Under the pieces are notes generated by a model that was given only the letters and a program-made list of their open reading frames with translations, did no database searches and had not been told where the DNA came from. 64,000 bases of DNA, taken from Ligula intestinalis (Eukaryota > Platyhelminthes > Cestoda > Diphyllobothriidea > Diphyllobothriidae). The position numbers and the translations under genes were made by a program. Below, in pieces: positions 32,325 to 43,870 of the stretch; the first letter of the stretch is position 1; the number at the start of each line of letters is the position of its first letter. The stretch is from assembly GCA_036362985.1 (NCBI GenBank), contig JAYGXS010000005.1, forward strand, positions 49,320,400 to 49,384,399, read 5' to 3'.

Positions 32325-33350
32325 CATCTCTTGACATTTCTCCTGCAGCTGACGCGCGGCAAATATCATGTCAGTGGTGCCGCGGTGACGTCGTAAACCA
32401 CACTGACTTTCAGGCAGAAGCCCTTGTTCCAGGTGGCTATTCAGACGATTGAGGAGAATGCGTGCGAAGATTTTTCCGGCAATATTCAGCTGTGAGATGC
32501 CGCGGTGGTTGTCACAGACCTGGCGATTCCCTTTACGCTTGTAGAGGTGGACGATGGTGGCGTCCTTGAAATCCTGGGGAACTTGGCCCTGTCGCCACAT
32601 CTCTTGGAACAGGGTGGTGAGGTGAGTTATGAGTTGGTGGCCACCATGTTTGTAAATCTCCGCCGGGATCCCGTCGGACCCGGGTGCCTTCCCGCTGGAC
32701 AGCAGCTGCACAGCCTTGATGGTCTCCTCAGGGGTGGGTGGGAGGTCGAGATCAGCATTAATTTCAACTTGCGGCAACCGCTCAATGGCAGCCTCAGAGG
32801 TGGTAGAAGGCCGGTTGAGTGCACTTTGGAAGTGCTCGGCCCAGCGGCTCAGAAGTTGGGTCTTCTGAGTCATGAGGGTGGTACCGTCCGCGCTGAGAAG
32901 TGGGGCTGTGCCCCTCACTACGGGGCCGTAGACTGCTTTGAGCGCAGCGAAGAAGTTCTTCCATTCATTGCGATCCGCGTAGCCTTAGATTTCCTCACCC
33001 TTGCGAGCCATGCAAGCGTCCTGCATTTCCCGCAGCCGCTGCTGTACAAGACGGTGACTTTGGTAGTAGGCTGCTTTCGTGGCGTCGGTAGGGTGAGCGA
33101 CATATTCGTTGCGGAGGCGATTCTTCTCAGATATGAAAGTTCTAATGGCTGCATCGTTTTCGTTGAACCAGTCTTGGTGTGGGAGGGGCGCGGGCCCAAG
33201 GATGCGTTTTGCAGTGGATTGAACAGCGTCCCGTAGTTGACACCATTGGGTCTCCACGGAGGTGTTCTCTTCTGCGATTGGGAGGTTATCGAGCTGATGA
33301 GTCAGCTCGTTGCTGAAACGGAAGCGGTTGGCAGGCAAGATTAACAGATC
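32325..33350 (-). mobile_element. Endonuclease-RT LINE, internal fragment (linker and RT fingers)
   Basis: Translation (minus) gives the linker with HQDWFNENDAAI, EKNRLRNEYV and LVQQRLREMQDA. One in-frame TAA at about 32982-32984 follows, then GYADRNEWKNFF. The reverse transcriptase follows with SSGKAPGSDGIPAEIYKHGG, DFKDATIVHLYKRKGN, NHRGISQLNIAGKIFARILL and SQCGLRRHRGTTDMIF. The match stops abruptly after CQEMRT at about 32325, before the catalytic aspartates. The fragment is thus cut at both ends. Apart from the single stop it is well preserved, so the loss is recent. Confidence 0.85.
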
Positions 33351-33549
33351 AGTATTCAACTTACCAATGGGAATGCTTAATTTATACAATAGCCAATGGC
33401 ATAAACTCGCCGACATAAAATAGCCGATCAGTTAGCCAATAGGATTATGTCCGCTTGAAATAACCAAGTCGTAACACAGTTCGCCGCCATCTTTAATATA
33501 GTGCAAAATGAACAAAAATTGAGGCCTTTTTTAAGGTATTTGCTACACT

Positions 33550-34390
33550 GCATCCTCCCCGAAAAACATATTGCTGTCCTCAGCGTGCACCTTATCCTCC
33601 GAATGATGTGGAATACTTCCTGTGGGTATGAAAGTCTCCTCTATATCTTTGGGTGGTACCTCGTCGCGTGGGGGTTCGGGGTTACGATCTGGTTTGGTGG
33701 GGCGGCCGCCCAGTTCGAGACGGTTGAAGTGTACCGTAAACTCGAGGCTGAAAGGCCGTTCGTGTCCCTGGATAACGCACGTAGTGTCCGAAATAACTCG
33801 GGATACGGTATATGGGCCGCACCAATCAACTACAAACTAAGATGGCATTCCCTGGGCAACGGAATAATTCCGAATTCAAACGACATCACCTACTTCGTAA
33901 GGACTTCCGTGGGCCAAACGGCCGTAGTGATCCTTTTGACGCCTCTGGGACCCCTGAAGATGTATTCGCGCTTCTTCTGCGGCGATACGCATCTTATTGG
34001 TAAGACTCGTAAGGTAAACGCCGATGGAAACTTCATTACCATCGCGATGTACTTGAAGGTCCTCGATAATTCGCATTTCTCGGCCGCATTTAAGGGCAAA
34101 GGTGGTTTGATGGGTCGATGCATGTACCGTGGAGCGATAGGCTAGCATACAGGCTAGTAAGGCATCGTCCCGCGTTCGGGGAGCCTGTCTAGCAACGAAC
34201 GCTTTGAGCTAACCGATTAGGGTTCTATTCGTCCGTTGTACCTGTCCATTACCTTGCGGATGGTACGCATTCGTGCGAGTTTTATTGATTCGCCGGTACT
34301 TACATAAGTCGCGTATGGTTGTGTTTTCGAACGAACTTCCCCCAGTCAGAGTGAAGCTGATCGGGGGCGCCCCATCTACAAATCCAACCT
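33550..34390 (-). pseudogene. Ty3/Gypsy integrase, catalytic core to C terminus
   Basis: On the minus strand, an HSDWG block and SSFENTTIRDLCKY, then TNAYHPQGNGQVQRTNRTL, belong to the integrase core. Then comes ACMLAYRSTVHASTHQT, the helix typical of Gypsy integrases, and PYEVGDVV. The C-terminal SH3-like part follows: GPYTVSRVISDTTCVIQ, then FTVHFNRLEL. There is a frameshift near the first block. At least three in-frame stops occur, two of them right after VGDVV. The glutamate of the DDE triad (normally in NGxxER) reads Q. It is dead. Confidence 0.8.
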
Positions 34391-35640
34391 CAACGTATCT
34401 TTAAATGTCTAATCGTCATTTACTGCGAAAAATCGCAATGGACGGCTATGCGAGTGAAGGTATTCGTCCGTCGGTAGTGTGATTGCGGAAAATGTTTAGG
34501 ACGCATTTTATGAGGAAGCGTGGTCTAATGATTTTTTCGTGAGGATTAAAGCAGGTTTTTCATTTCGTTTGCCAACAGCGTTATCGTGGAAGTCGGGTAC
34601 AAATGGGGCGCGAAGTTCAATCGTACAGTAACATGGCGTGGTAGGGGTACTCAATCAAAACATATAATGCTGGTGAAGTCATGTTTGTCGGACGCGTTGT
34701 TGGTATGTTCCGTAAGTAAATTTGGCACTTTCGCATGAACTGTAAGGGAGTGGTGGTAATGTCACGTAATCAGGTCTTGTGTAAGTCGTACGTTTGTATA
34801 ATTTCGTATTGTTGGTAGTTAATGCAAATAGGCATTTATGGGCGGAATGATATTTTTCGCGGGTGTTGGCCGTTGGGATGATCACGTGGAGGACGGATTC
34901 GATGATGAAGCGTGGCGTTACGATGTTTTTATCATCAGTGCCGGTGTTCTCTATTTCGTATATCAACTGTAGTATTCTACATACGCTATGCTGTCTTATG
35001 GGTATGCAATAGTGATAGATAAGGATGGGCCAACTCATGTTTCTCGTGCATATTTTAGGCATTGAGGTCAAGTTAATTGGGCAGTTTGCCCTTAACTGTA
35101 ATCGGTTGGTAATGCGAGTAACGTGGAAGTAAGCAGTGTTTCATGCTAAGTTAACATTGGCAAATGTGTATTAAATGGAGGAGTATGTTTGTACCAGCAG
35201 TCAAGCTCCAGTTGATGGGAGAGTGATCGGGCTATGTGTTGGAAAATAAGGTTTGGAAGAGCCTCAATGGTTTTGTAAAGTTTAACTGCTACTGCGATAG
35301 TTTTGTCATGGAATGGATAATGTGCAAATTTAAAGCGGAGCAGATATCCCATAAAGTGAGGTGATGTGGTATTGTCTGTTGAGGAATGACGAAGGCCTCA
35401 CGCGGCGTAGGTTAGGCTGGGGTGTTAACCGTTAGCTCAATTGCAGGAACCCGTCTATCACTTCTAACTCCCTGAGCTAAGGCATGTGTATGTATCCCAG
35501 CGGCAACGGGCGTTTTTTGAAAATGACAATGGTAGGCTAGGGTGTTAACCGCTAGCTAAATTTAGCCAACTTCTAAGCAGAAAAGTATGCCTACTGAGAA
35601 TCATTAAGTAAGTAAATACAAGGAAATACCAAGGAAACTT
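34391..35640. other. No gene recognised
   Basis: Probably further decayed Gypsy DNA by position. Minus-strand frames of 130 and 68 codons show no motif. Confidence 0.3.
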
Positions 35641-35682
35641 CCGCCCTGATTTGTTCCCCGCCCGTCCTGTCCTTTAAAACCG

Positions 35683-35752
35683 GGACCCCGTAAGACCGAG
35701 CTGTGCGCTTCGCGCGCCCCTCAGGCCGCCCCACGAGGTCCTCCTACCGATG
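35683..35752 (+). repeat. Small GC-rich hairpin repeat, copy 2
   Basis: CCCCGTAAGACC, GTGCGCTTCGCGCGCCCC and CCACGAGGTCCTCCTACC match the repeat at 13071-13150. Confidence 0.55.
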
Positions 35753-35814
35753 ATTGGACATCTGATCAACAAGTCGCGGATTTCAGCCTCGGGTGGCGCA
35801 CCACCTGAGATTGC

Positions 35815-35882
35815 GTATGACTGGCTGATGGCAGCTAATGAGCCAGAAGTAGCCAATCCAATCTCCCCTGTCCTTGCTGGCA
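35815..35882 (+). repeat. SINE tail with hammerhead-like motif
   Basis: GACTGG, CTGATGG, a GCTAATGAGC hairpin, CAGAAG and then CCAATCTCCCCTG follow the tail consensus. The core reads CUGAUGG (A9 changed). Stem I keeps five of six pairs. No tRNA head is visible. Confidence 0.55.
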
Positions 35883-35884
35883 AT

Positions 35885-37200
35885 GTTCATCATGAACTTT
35901 CATGCCCACAATTATTTCAGATCCTTCAATCCATCCATGCTCAGTTCGTCCACCGCAAAACACATCCTGTTCTGTGCATGAACTCCGAGGATTTTCTGCG
36001 GCTATCACCTGACAAGTGTTTTCTAGAAGAGCTCCAATATTGCGTACCCTACTGCCCTCATATGCAGTTATGTCTGTCGAAAATTTACTATCTGAAGGAA
36101 GATGTCATCTCGCTTCGGGAGAAGCCCCGCAACCTCAAAGATATTCGACAGACTCGCATTACTGCATGCAGGGTTAGAAAATCAGTCTGAGATGTAAGCC
36201 AACTGTTCCATCGTAGCACGAAACTGTCGAGCATTAGCTAAGGGCATGATTACCTGATGGTGAAAATTAAGTCAGGTATAGCAATTCCACTTTGTATTAT
36301 CCTTATCCCTAGCCCATTCTGCTAAGCATATTCCAGCTATTTGGGACAAGCGACATTTCGATTCCTCCTTCATGGCAGATGTGACTATGTATAAGTTAGT
36401 CGATTCAGCTTTTACATAATACTGCTTTGGCATTTATGGTTCCAAATTAGTTGCATAGTTGGGTTCACTGCTTGCCGAGCCGTGGTGAGGTAACTAAAGT
36501 AATCCGAACTAAAGAGTGCCTGAAGCAACTGATCTCGCCTACTTGATTTAAATGCATTAAGCAAGATACTATTCGGTCAGCGGTCAGACAAAGGCATAAG
36601 TATAGGTGACCTCCCGCTAAATTCCAGTACGGGTTCATATTCCCATGCCCTGAATTAGCCCTTACCCCTAATATAACCATCTTAACCCTGAGTCCCTAAC
36701 TCCCTGGAATTTAGCACAAGTGCGCTTGTCATACGGGGAAGGGGGCTCTATTAACCGTGCCCTACGCAGTCAGGTACCTAAGAGTATAATTGACGAAGAC
36801 AGGAGTTTGTTCTAGCCCAGACTAGAAAGCCAAAATTGCCTCCTGCAATCAGGTTCTTCGATGTATGCGTATCCGTATACCTGCATGTTTCGTATTTTCT
36901 CTGAGAGTAATCCAAAAGGCCTCTTTCGATTCGGTAAAAGTATTCTGGCACTTCAAGGACGCCCGACACAGTCACATGACCACAGGCAGGTGGCCTAAGC
37001 CACGCAAAAAAGTACAGCAATGTTTTATGACAAAAACACTACCATGAGAGAACTCGAATATAATCTACAACAGTTTTATTTCATTTGTTTGATTCGTGGA
37101 GAAAGTATGCGTTTTATAAAGTTTTTCTTAGAAAGGAAGACGACTTTCGGTCGGAAGAGCCTTGCTTTTAAAGCACATGAGTAGTATTTTTCGGACGAAC
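35885..37200 (+). repeat. Repeat family C, copy 1
   Basis: About 1.3 kb that returns on the opposite strand at 57490-58915. Landmarks include TCACCTGACAAGTGTTTTCT, TGGTTCCAAATTAGTTGCAT, and the tract ending in TGCCCTACGCAGTCAG. An open stretch of about 65 codons (35990-36150: DFLRLSPDKCFLEELQ, then YYLKEDVISLRE) is preserved in both copies, hinting at a once-coding origin. A CAG preceded by TTATTT at 35926 could have been a splice acceptor. No known family is recognised. Confidence 0.75.
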
Positions 37201-37790
37201 TGCAACGTTTTTCTCCCTGACTTTCATGTGGAGTTATGCCTGTCGATACTTAACTATCTGAAAGAAGATATCACCTCGGTTCGGAAAAATCCCTGCGACT
37301 TCAAAAAGGATTGGCAGGCTCGCATGCAGGATTAGTAACCTTGTCTGAGATGTAAACCAACTGTTCCATTATTTCACGAAGTTATTGAATACTAGCTTAT
37401 GGTATGTTCAGATGATTGTGAAGAGTAAGCTGAACATGACAATTCCAGAGTTTATATTTATGCCTAACCCACTCCGTTGAGCCAGGTAGGCCAGTCGAAA
37501 TTACTTTTTTTTCTTTAAAGCCGCCGCGCCTATGCATAAGTTAGTAAATTCAGATTTTGCATAATTCTGTTTTGACATTTATAGTTGTGAAGTAGGCGCA
37601 TATAGGGTTCGTGATTTGCCGTGCAGCGGTGAGGTTATTCAGATAATATCAGAGCAATGGGGCCTGAAGCAAGTGGTCTCGTTTATTTGAGTTGAAGCAT
37701 TAAACGAGATACAATTCGGTCAGCGGCCGGACCCGGGCATGAGTACCCCGCGACCCTAAAAGCGGCCTTGCGCTAAGTTCCGAGTTAATT
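37201..37790 (+). repeat. Repeat family C, diverged tandem partial copy
   Basis: Matches 36060-36760. GTTATGCCTGTCGATACTTA parallels GTTATGTCTGTCGAAAATTT, and GATGTAAACCAACTGTTCCA and GTCAGCGGCCGGAC also recur. In translation the block ELCLSILNYLKEDITSVRKN parallels the conserved peptide of copy 1. It is older than the other two copies. Confidence 0.65.
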
Positions 37791-38124
37791 GATTTAAAAC
37801 GCATTAAACCTCGGATTTCTCACTTCCTTTGCAGTGGGCGAATGATATTTTTTATGGCCTTAATTTTTTTGAACTTTTTTATTGAAGCTACATTTCTTTG
37901 CATATTACTTGTGCAGTTAAATATTTGATTATCTCTCGAGTGACTGACAGACTCGGCTGAATGACTGACGAATACTCTGTTTGCGCTCTGCCATCAAATT
38001 CATGCTGCATGAAGTGGGTAAACGCTCTCAATTTCAGACAATATCTAGGTTTGGTTAAACTTATTCTGATTTAAAAAACGCTAAAAGTGCTCCAAGTCTG
38101 CAAAGTTAGTGAGCGGTCCCATTA
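37791..38124. other. No gene recognised
   Basis: Spacer with no motif. Confidence 0.4.
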
Positions 38125-38245
38125 TATTGAGACGAAGAAGACTCGATCGCTGGGACAATTTGTTTATTCACCTGTGGTTTCGCCATCCGTCACGGATTCA
38201 TCATCAGAGACATGAGTAGCAGAAACAGGTCCCATTTTATGTTTA
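38125..38245 (-). repeat. PLE terminus with hammerhead-like core
   Basis: On the minus strand: CTCTGATGATGA, then ATCCG-TGA-CGGAT (a clean 5-bp hairpin at the stem II place), GGCGAAAC, an AATAAA stretch, TTGTCCCAGCGATCGAG, and TCTTCTTCG. The GTC before CCAGCG is where cleavage would fall. This is the best-preserved stem II of the long PLE terminus type. Confidence 0.6.
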
Positions 38246-39949
38246 TCAAAATTCGGAAACGCACTTTCGATTAGGAAAGATTTGTTGAGTGAAGTTATAA
38301 TACTGATAACCATCTACCATAATCCTCGGATATTTCAGTCAAAGAGGAACGTCGGCGTTCGGATGTGCTTCTTCGCAGCCGCCTGCCAAAACCACAGCGT
38401 ATGAGAAATGCCAGCTTAATTAGCATGCACTTTCCTTTATCGATTTTAGATGCCCTTAAAAATGGAAACATATTTTGTGGAAAACCTTATGGAACGATTC
38501 ATTCTTAAACTCGTTCGGTAAAAAAGACCGCGGTTCCCCTCCCATGTTATATTCCTTAAATGCATCTTTTGACTTTAAATGTTTCCCACTTCCCCAGAAA
38601 ATTTGAACCCGATGTTCCGTTGCAGTTGAGTTAAGTGTTTACATTCGACAGGCCGTACATTTTCCATGTAAGAACTCACTCAAATTACTCTACGCGATTA
38701 GGAAGCTATCATATAGAGCTAAAAGCGTCCGTTGGATAAAGAGCACCAACAAATTCGTGGATACGATACCATCTGAATAGGCATTTCATAGCCTTAAATC
38801 GACCAGGATTGGAATTATTCTCTAAGCAAACGCTGGCAATTCTTAAGAAATAGAATTTGGAAAGGTTATTTAATACCACAGTAGTACAAGAGTTTTAAGC
38901 ATAGGCACATACCTATAGCAGCAGTATCTTAGTTTATGCAGCTCGATTGATAGAGTTGAGAGTGCGGAAACCAAGGCAAACGCTGCTGTGCTCAGGAATC
39001 CAAGCATGTATTTACCCGGAATAGTTAAACCTAGATTCACACCCGTTGTTGAGAATATTGCAAACGAGTTAAGGCTAAGCCGGTTCAACTCTAACGACTG
39101 CGATCTCCCAGGCCCGGTTCCTTAAGAGATGATAGAAGTCGTAGACACCAAGGTAGAAGGAGATTCCATTCTGTACAGAATAAATAGGAGAAGAAATAAC
39201 AGAAAGGTTGACTCGACCTGGCGTTGAGTTCGACCATCAGCACCGTGAGATAGCACTGCAGCGTCGCGTCCGTCTCGAGCCGAGGCGGAAGGCCGAGTTA
39301 CTCCAACGTCAGTCGCCGAAGGCTTTTGTCTGTCTGATGGCCTTGATGGTGATTGGTGAACGCCAAGGACAGGCACCAGTGAGGGAGTCCCTGTCTCGTG
39401 CGATGGTTGCCGAGTGCGCGGCAACCAAAGGCAGACACAGTGCGTAGGAGTTTAGCCGGCGCACGTAGCCACTGCAATTTCGCGGCTTTTGGCAACGAAG
39501 CCAGCGTGAGTCAGCAAGGCAGGCTCCCACAGTACCCCCCGGCAAGACCGAAGGCGGCGGTGTTGGACGCCGAAGGCAGGTTCGATACCAACCGTAGAGA
39601 AAGGAAAGGAAACAAACGAAAGACATTAGTAAAAGATGAAGAAGTATGTACGTACCAACGGTAGAGTTTGAAGAGTTGGTGTTGCTGGCTTATGAGGGCA
39701 AGGTTGTTGGGACGGTTGTGACTCGCATGAGTTTCCGTGCTGTCATGCGTGAGTCGTGTAGGAGATTGGGCATCTCGACTACGTGTGAGAGAGCCCTGTT
39801 GGCTGTGTTAAACTTCGACGGCAAAAGACCAAGGGGATATGGGTCCCAGCACTGGCTTAATCTGCGTCACCTCGGACAAATGGTGGCGTCAGTGCCAACA
39901 CCAGTAATACTACATTTCTTGCCGAGATTGAGGGGGATATTAGCCCAGT
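38246..39949. other. No gene recognised; possible old family A copy and a GC-richer patch
   Basis: 38290-38560 (minus sense) weakly resembles repeat family A (TTAATTAGCATGC, CATATTTTGTGGAAAA). 39120-39640 is richer in G and C, with open frames on both strands of 60-105 codons. None has a recognised motif. Confidence 0.3.
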
Positions 39950-40400
39950 GCTGACTTTAATCAGCATCACTTCTGACTTACAAAACAGTCAGTTATAGTA
40001 CCAGCAAATACTATCACTAAGCTACACCCTAGTAAGTGGTATTAGAAGTAGCAGTACTAGTCCTGGCTTAGTAAAGTCTGGCTAGACAATTTCTATATGT
40101 GAGTGAGGGCAGACAGTGCCGTAGTAACCGTGCAAAGTCTACTGTCACTAAAGGCTAAGTTACGCGGTGTTTCAGGCTGCATTGGAGAAAGCGGCTTCCA
40201 CCCGAAGCTTGCTTCGATCATCTCGACTTTGGTCTTGTTACCAATCAAAGCGGATGAAGGTTTAGAGTGAGGTAGACACTTGTGCGTCTTATTTCACTAC
40301 AATCTCGTACCTAGCTCCATTACCGTCTCTGCTCTTGATCAAATGGTGAACTTCATCGCAACCGATGGTTATACTACACACACGGTACAAAAACCGATCC
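39950..40400 (+). repeat. Repeat family B, copy 2
   Basis: Counterpart of 6530-6960: AGTCTACTGTCACTAAAGGC, TTACGCGGTG, and GGTGAACTTCATCGCAACCG. Unclassified. Confidence 0.6.
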
Positions 40401-40764
40401 CTCCGACATAGTTTTTATAAGATAGATATAAATTTTAGGACCAACGAAAATAAATATAAACTTCCGAGTAGGTTGAGTATGCATTTTTACCAAGTATAAT
40501 TTTTGAGAGGGACTAAGAAGAAGGTAAATTTAAAAATCCGACGTTCTAGTGTATTTGGAATACTCGAGGATTGTAGTCCCGCTAACTGGTAGTGCAACCT
40601 CACTTACATGTTACTTTTAAATCGAAAAAGTGCCTCAGAATTTTGGTTGACATTTCATGAGTCCGGTCACTAATTCTGCGTTCCTTGTTCGCCAAAATTC
40701 GTGCTATTGACAAGGCAGAAACGTGGATAACAAAAAATAAATACAACATATCCTCAGTCTCTAA

Positions 40765-40850
40765 TGGTGCCTTCAAATGCGAATCCGAAACATCAGGGCA
40801 GTAAATGCTGGAGTCCAGCGATCGCATCTTTTTCTGAACACTAGAGTATC
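40765..40850 (+). repeat. PLE terminal fragment
   Basis: CGAATCCGAAACATCAGGGC, AATGCTGGAGTCCAGCGATC and GCATCTTTTTCTGAAC match the PLE terminal blocks. CTGGAGTCCAG has the GTC/CCAG junction. Confidence 0.6.
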
Positions 40851-42780
40851 TCAGCAACTGTAACCATCATTCATTCATGCATAAAGAGCTTTGTTAAATC
40901 TTCCCTATAGCGCATCGTGTGGAAAGATAGACGAGGTCGAGTAACTGGTCTAAGCTCGTGTTCTACCAGTCCGCTGACTTAAATATTCATGATGAACTCA
41001 AAAACAAGGCTTGTGCTATCCTTAATGAAGTTGCATATTCCCATGCAGACCCGAACTTGCAATAGGGAGGACAGATCAAAAAGGTCGACTGAATGTATGT
41101 GGACAAGTTAACATCACCTCTCACATTACGTGCCACAATTGACCCGAAATATGCATAGATGTCCAATCAGGGGGGGGGGGGGGTGGAGGTCCAACAGACA
41201 CGCCACCCGAAGCTTCAAAATACTGCTCACATGCTTAAAACAAACCAAAAGTTCGGGTTTGAGGGCACACACACACATCGTTACTGGAGCGCGTGTCAAA
41301 ATAGAATAGTGACAAGCTGCGGTCACAATGCGTGTCCTCTACCTATCAAACGCTGCTATTGCTCTCTCAGGGAATGAGATATCCAGAGGCACTCATCAAT
41401 ACCCTTTCATGAGACATTCTTAATGCCATTTATTTAGTCCTGTTTTTATATCAAAATACGATCCCCAAGGCTCGGGCAGCGGGAACCAATTTTGGGAACT
41501 CACATGCTCCCTTTCTTTCCACAGTGTGTGTCGGCGTGTGTGTGTTCGCATTGATGATAAAACTAGAAGATTATATTTAAATGAAACATCAAAATCATAA
41601 TTCGACAAGATTTACACAAATGAAGGGGAGGCGAAAAAACGGGGAAATATAAGTGTCTTGTTTTTAATGCAAATCGATTGCACTTGCTGTTCGGGAAGGC
41701 AGACTCTGGGATAAAAAGTAGTCCCCGGCGTGTAAATGACTGGTGTTGGGGCGTGAATAGAGGGTAGGAGTAACCGAGGGTGCCAGTGAAGCTGGCTGAG
41801 AACCAGGCTGTTGTCAAAGGTAGGGCAGTATACATTTATTGTGGCCGAAGGGGTGCTAATTCAGGACTCCAACCTACACTGGCTACAATTTCACATGAGG
41901 TGTGAAACGACGCGTGTAAGTGCCCGATGCTCTGCTTTCAGTTTTTCTGACTCGGCCCGTAGAGTCTCCAGGATCTGTAAGGGGATAAAAGAGAAGTCGA
42001 AAATTGTGATCCGGGCTGAGAAAGCTTCAAACAGTGCACCACCAGCGAAGAGAGATGAAACATTTCTCCTGCAGGCTATGTGCTCAAGGTATCCTACCTG
42101 TGATTAACATTGATTCATCAACGCAGAAGATATGCTCCAATGAGATTGCACCTCAATTTTACTTATCGTATCACCTGTTATTTGCCTTAGCGTATGTGAC
42201 AGCAGTCAATATAAGAGGGTTAGGGGCGAAATTCCTTCACCTTTTTCCGTTACGCAGTGACCACTGTTGAGTAAATAACACCCCTAAAATCTCTGCAGCA
42301 TGTTGAAGACCCAACAAATAGAAAGTTGTCACCTCTACAAGTCAGAGCTCTAAGTACACCATGACAAACAGAGGTGACCTCCTATAACGGAATTGAATGG
42401 TTATAATTACTAATCGATGGACCGACGGCGTCTTCGGTGAATAGTGAGTACTTCTGACTTGGCTTGCCTCGTGGATTGTTCCATCAAAACCTAACTTACG
42501 TAATATAGGTAGCAACAGTCCCTACTTTTAAGTGAAGCTGTTTTGAAAGTGGCCTGTGTCCATAAGGCCACGCTGCCGGCCTTTATTCGCAAACTGGACA
42601 GCTAGGCAGAAAAACCGCTCATTCCTCTCCACTTCAAGCACCGCAACGGTCTAAGTCGAGCTTATGAGAGGTCTACCTGGCCTTTCGATATGACTCTTGT
42701 TCCGTCTGACGAAAGCTGTCACTTAGGCTCCTATTTGGCAGATTTGAAAAATATGAACATTAAAGTTCATGATAGTTATT
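40851..42780. other. No gene recognised
   Basis: Contains a run of 13 or so G at 41169-41182. Several open frames of 60-98 codons have no motif. Confidence 0.35.
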
Positions 42781-42975
42781 GCCGGCAAAGACCAGGGCGA
42801 CTGAAATGGCCATTTCTGACTTATAAGCCGCCATCAGCCAGCCACTTAGCCAATCTGAGGTCGTGCAGTAACCGAGGCTCGAATTCGCGACGTTTTGACC
42901 AGAAGTCTAACCGTCTAATCCGGCAATGTGAACTGTCTAAACTACTAGCCACTTTGTGGCTGCTGACGGTGCACG
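42781..42975 (-). repeat. tRNA-derived SINE with well-folded hammerhead-like tail
   Basis: The minus-strand head has GTGGCTAGTAGTTTAGAC (A box) and GCGAATTCGAGCCTC (B box, about 42892). The tail folds as a hammerhead. Stem I is 42845-42838 with 42804-42797, eight pairs including three G-U. The core is CUGAUGG (42837-42831), with stem II GGCUU-AU-AAGUC, GAA (42816-42814), stem III AUG-GC-CAU (42813-42806) and cleavage base U (42805). The only fault is G instead of A at the last core position. Confidence 0.75.
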
Positions 42976-43572
42976 AGAGTGAGCCCCAACGCAGAACAGG
43001 ATGCGTTAATTCCATTAACGATTAGTGAGCGGTCATCAACGAATTAATGCTCATCTTGAAAAGTCCACTCTCCTGAGTCCGTTGACGCAGCTGCAGTTCT
43101 ACTAATTCCAAGCAAGTTCATTTCTAAGTGAACTGTGATGAATGGTATAAAATTTGTTGGCCTGTTGCGGTCACTGGACATTGTAAGAGTAACTAGTAGA
43201 TTGGAGGTTTAAAAGTATGTGAAAAAGCTGTGCTGTTGATGACACCACTTACCTTCATTTCTTCGTCAAATTCGGAAAGGTTTCCCTCCCCTTTCTAAAA
43301 TACAGAATTTAAAAGACAAAATTAAATACTATGCTTAAGAAAATATTGGCTTAGATTAAGGTTCTAAAGCTCTTCAGAAATACATTTGTGAACCTGAAGT
43401 ACATTCTCTGGGAAATAGGCTTTTTAATGCTTGAGTCGAATGTTGGTATGGCTATCTGGGTTGGCAGGCATCGTTCAAGTGGGATACCTTTACAATGCGT
43501 TAACACATAGCAGTCAGTATAAAAAATAATCATTGATTCGCCATACTGTCAACAAGAGACAACTAATAAAGT
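42976..43572. other. No gene recognised
   Basis: AT-rich spacer before the PLE. Confidence 0.4.
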
Positions 43573-43577
43573 CAGTT

Positions 43578-43623
43578 TATTTGGCAAACAATTGTTTTCA
43601 GCAACTCTTCATCAGACCAAACA
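43578..43623 (-). ncRNA. Hammerhead ribozyme motif, PLE terminus
   Basis: All parts fit a type I minimal hammerhead. Stem I strands are UGUUUGGU (43623-43616) and GCCAAAUA (43585-43578), eight pairs with two wobbles. The core is CUGAUGA (43615-43609). Stem II is AG-AGUUG-CU (43608-43600), followed by GAA (43599-43597). Stem III is AAC-AAUU-GUU (43596-43587) and the cleavage base is U at 43586. The very short stem III is characteristic of PLE hammerheads, which are described in several phyla. Stem II is only two pairs, so activity may need dimers or partner RNA. Confidence 0.8.
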
Positions 43624-43870
43624 TTTGCAAGGGAAGTTGACGCTGTACATAACAATAAAAGTTTGAATAGGTAGAAAAATCAATAACTATCTAACACGGG
43701 TGCTAATTGGCCAACGCGGACTATGTCAGTTTGCGCATGTAGGCCATGTCAGCGTGTTGGTTGAGGGATTGTCGCTTGTTGGGAGGGGCGAAATCCTATC
43801 GCCACCTGGTGTCGGTTTAGGCCATGGAAGTGACAGAGCTTGTGTCAGAGCAGCACTGGATTTGCTAGCC

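Noticed and set aside
39122..39640. Overlapping open frames on both strands in a GC-richer patch
   Set aside because: Frames overlap in several phases without a motif. This is expected from GC content alone.
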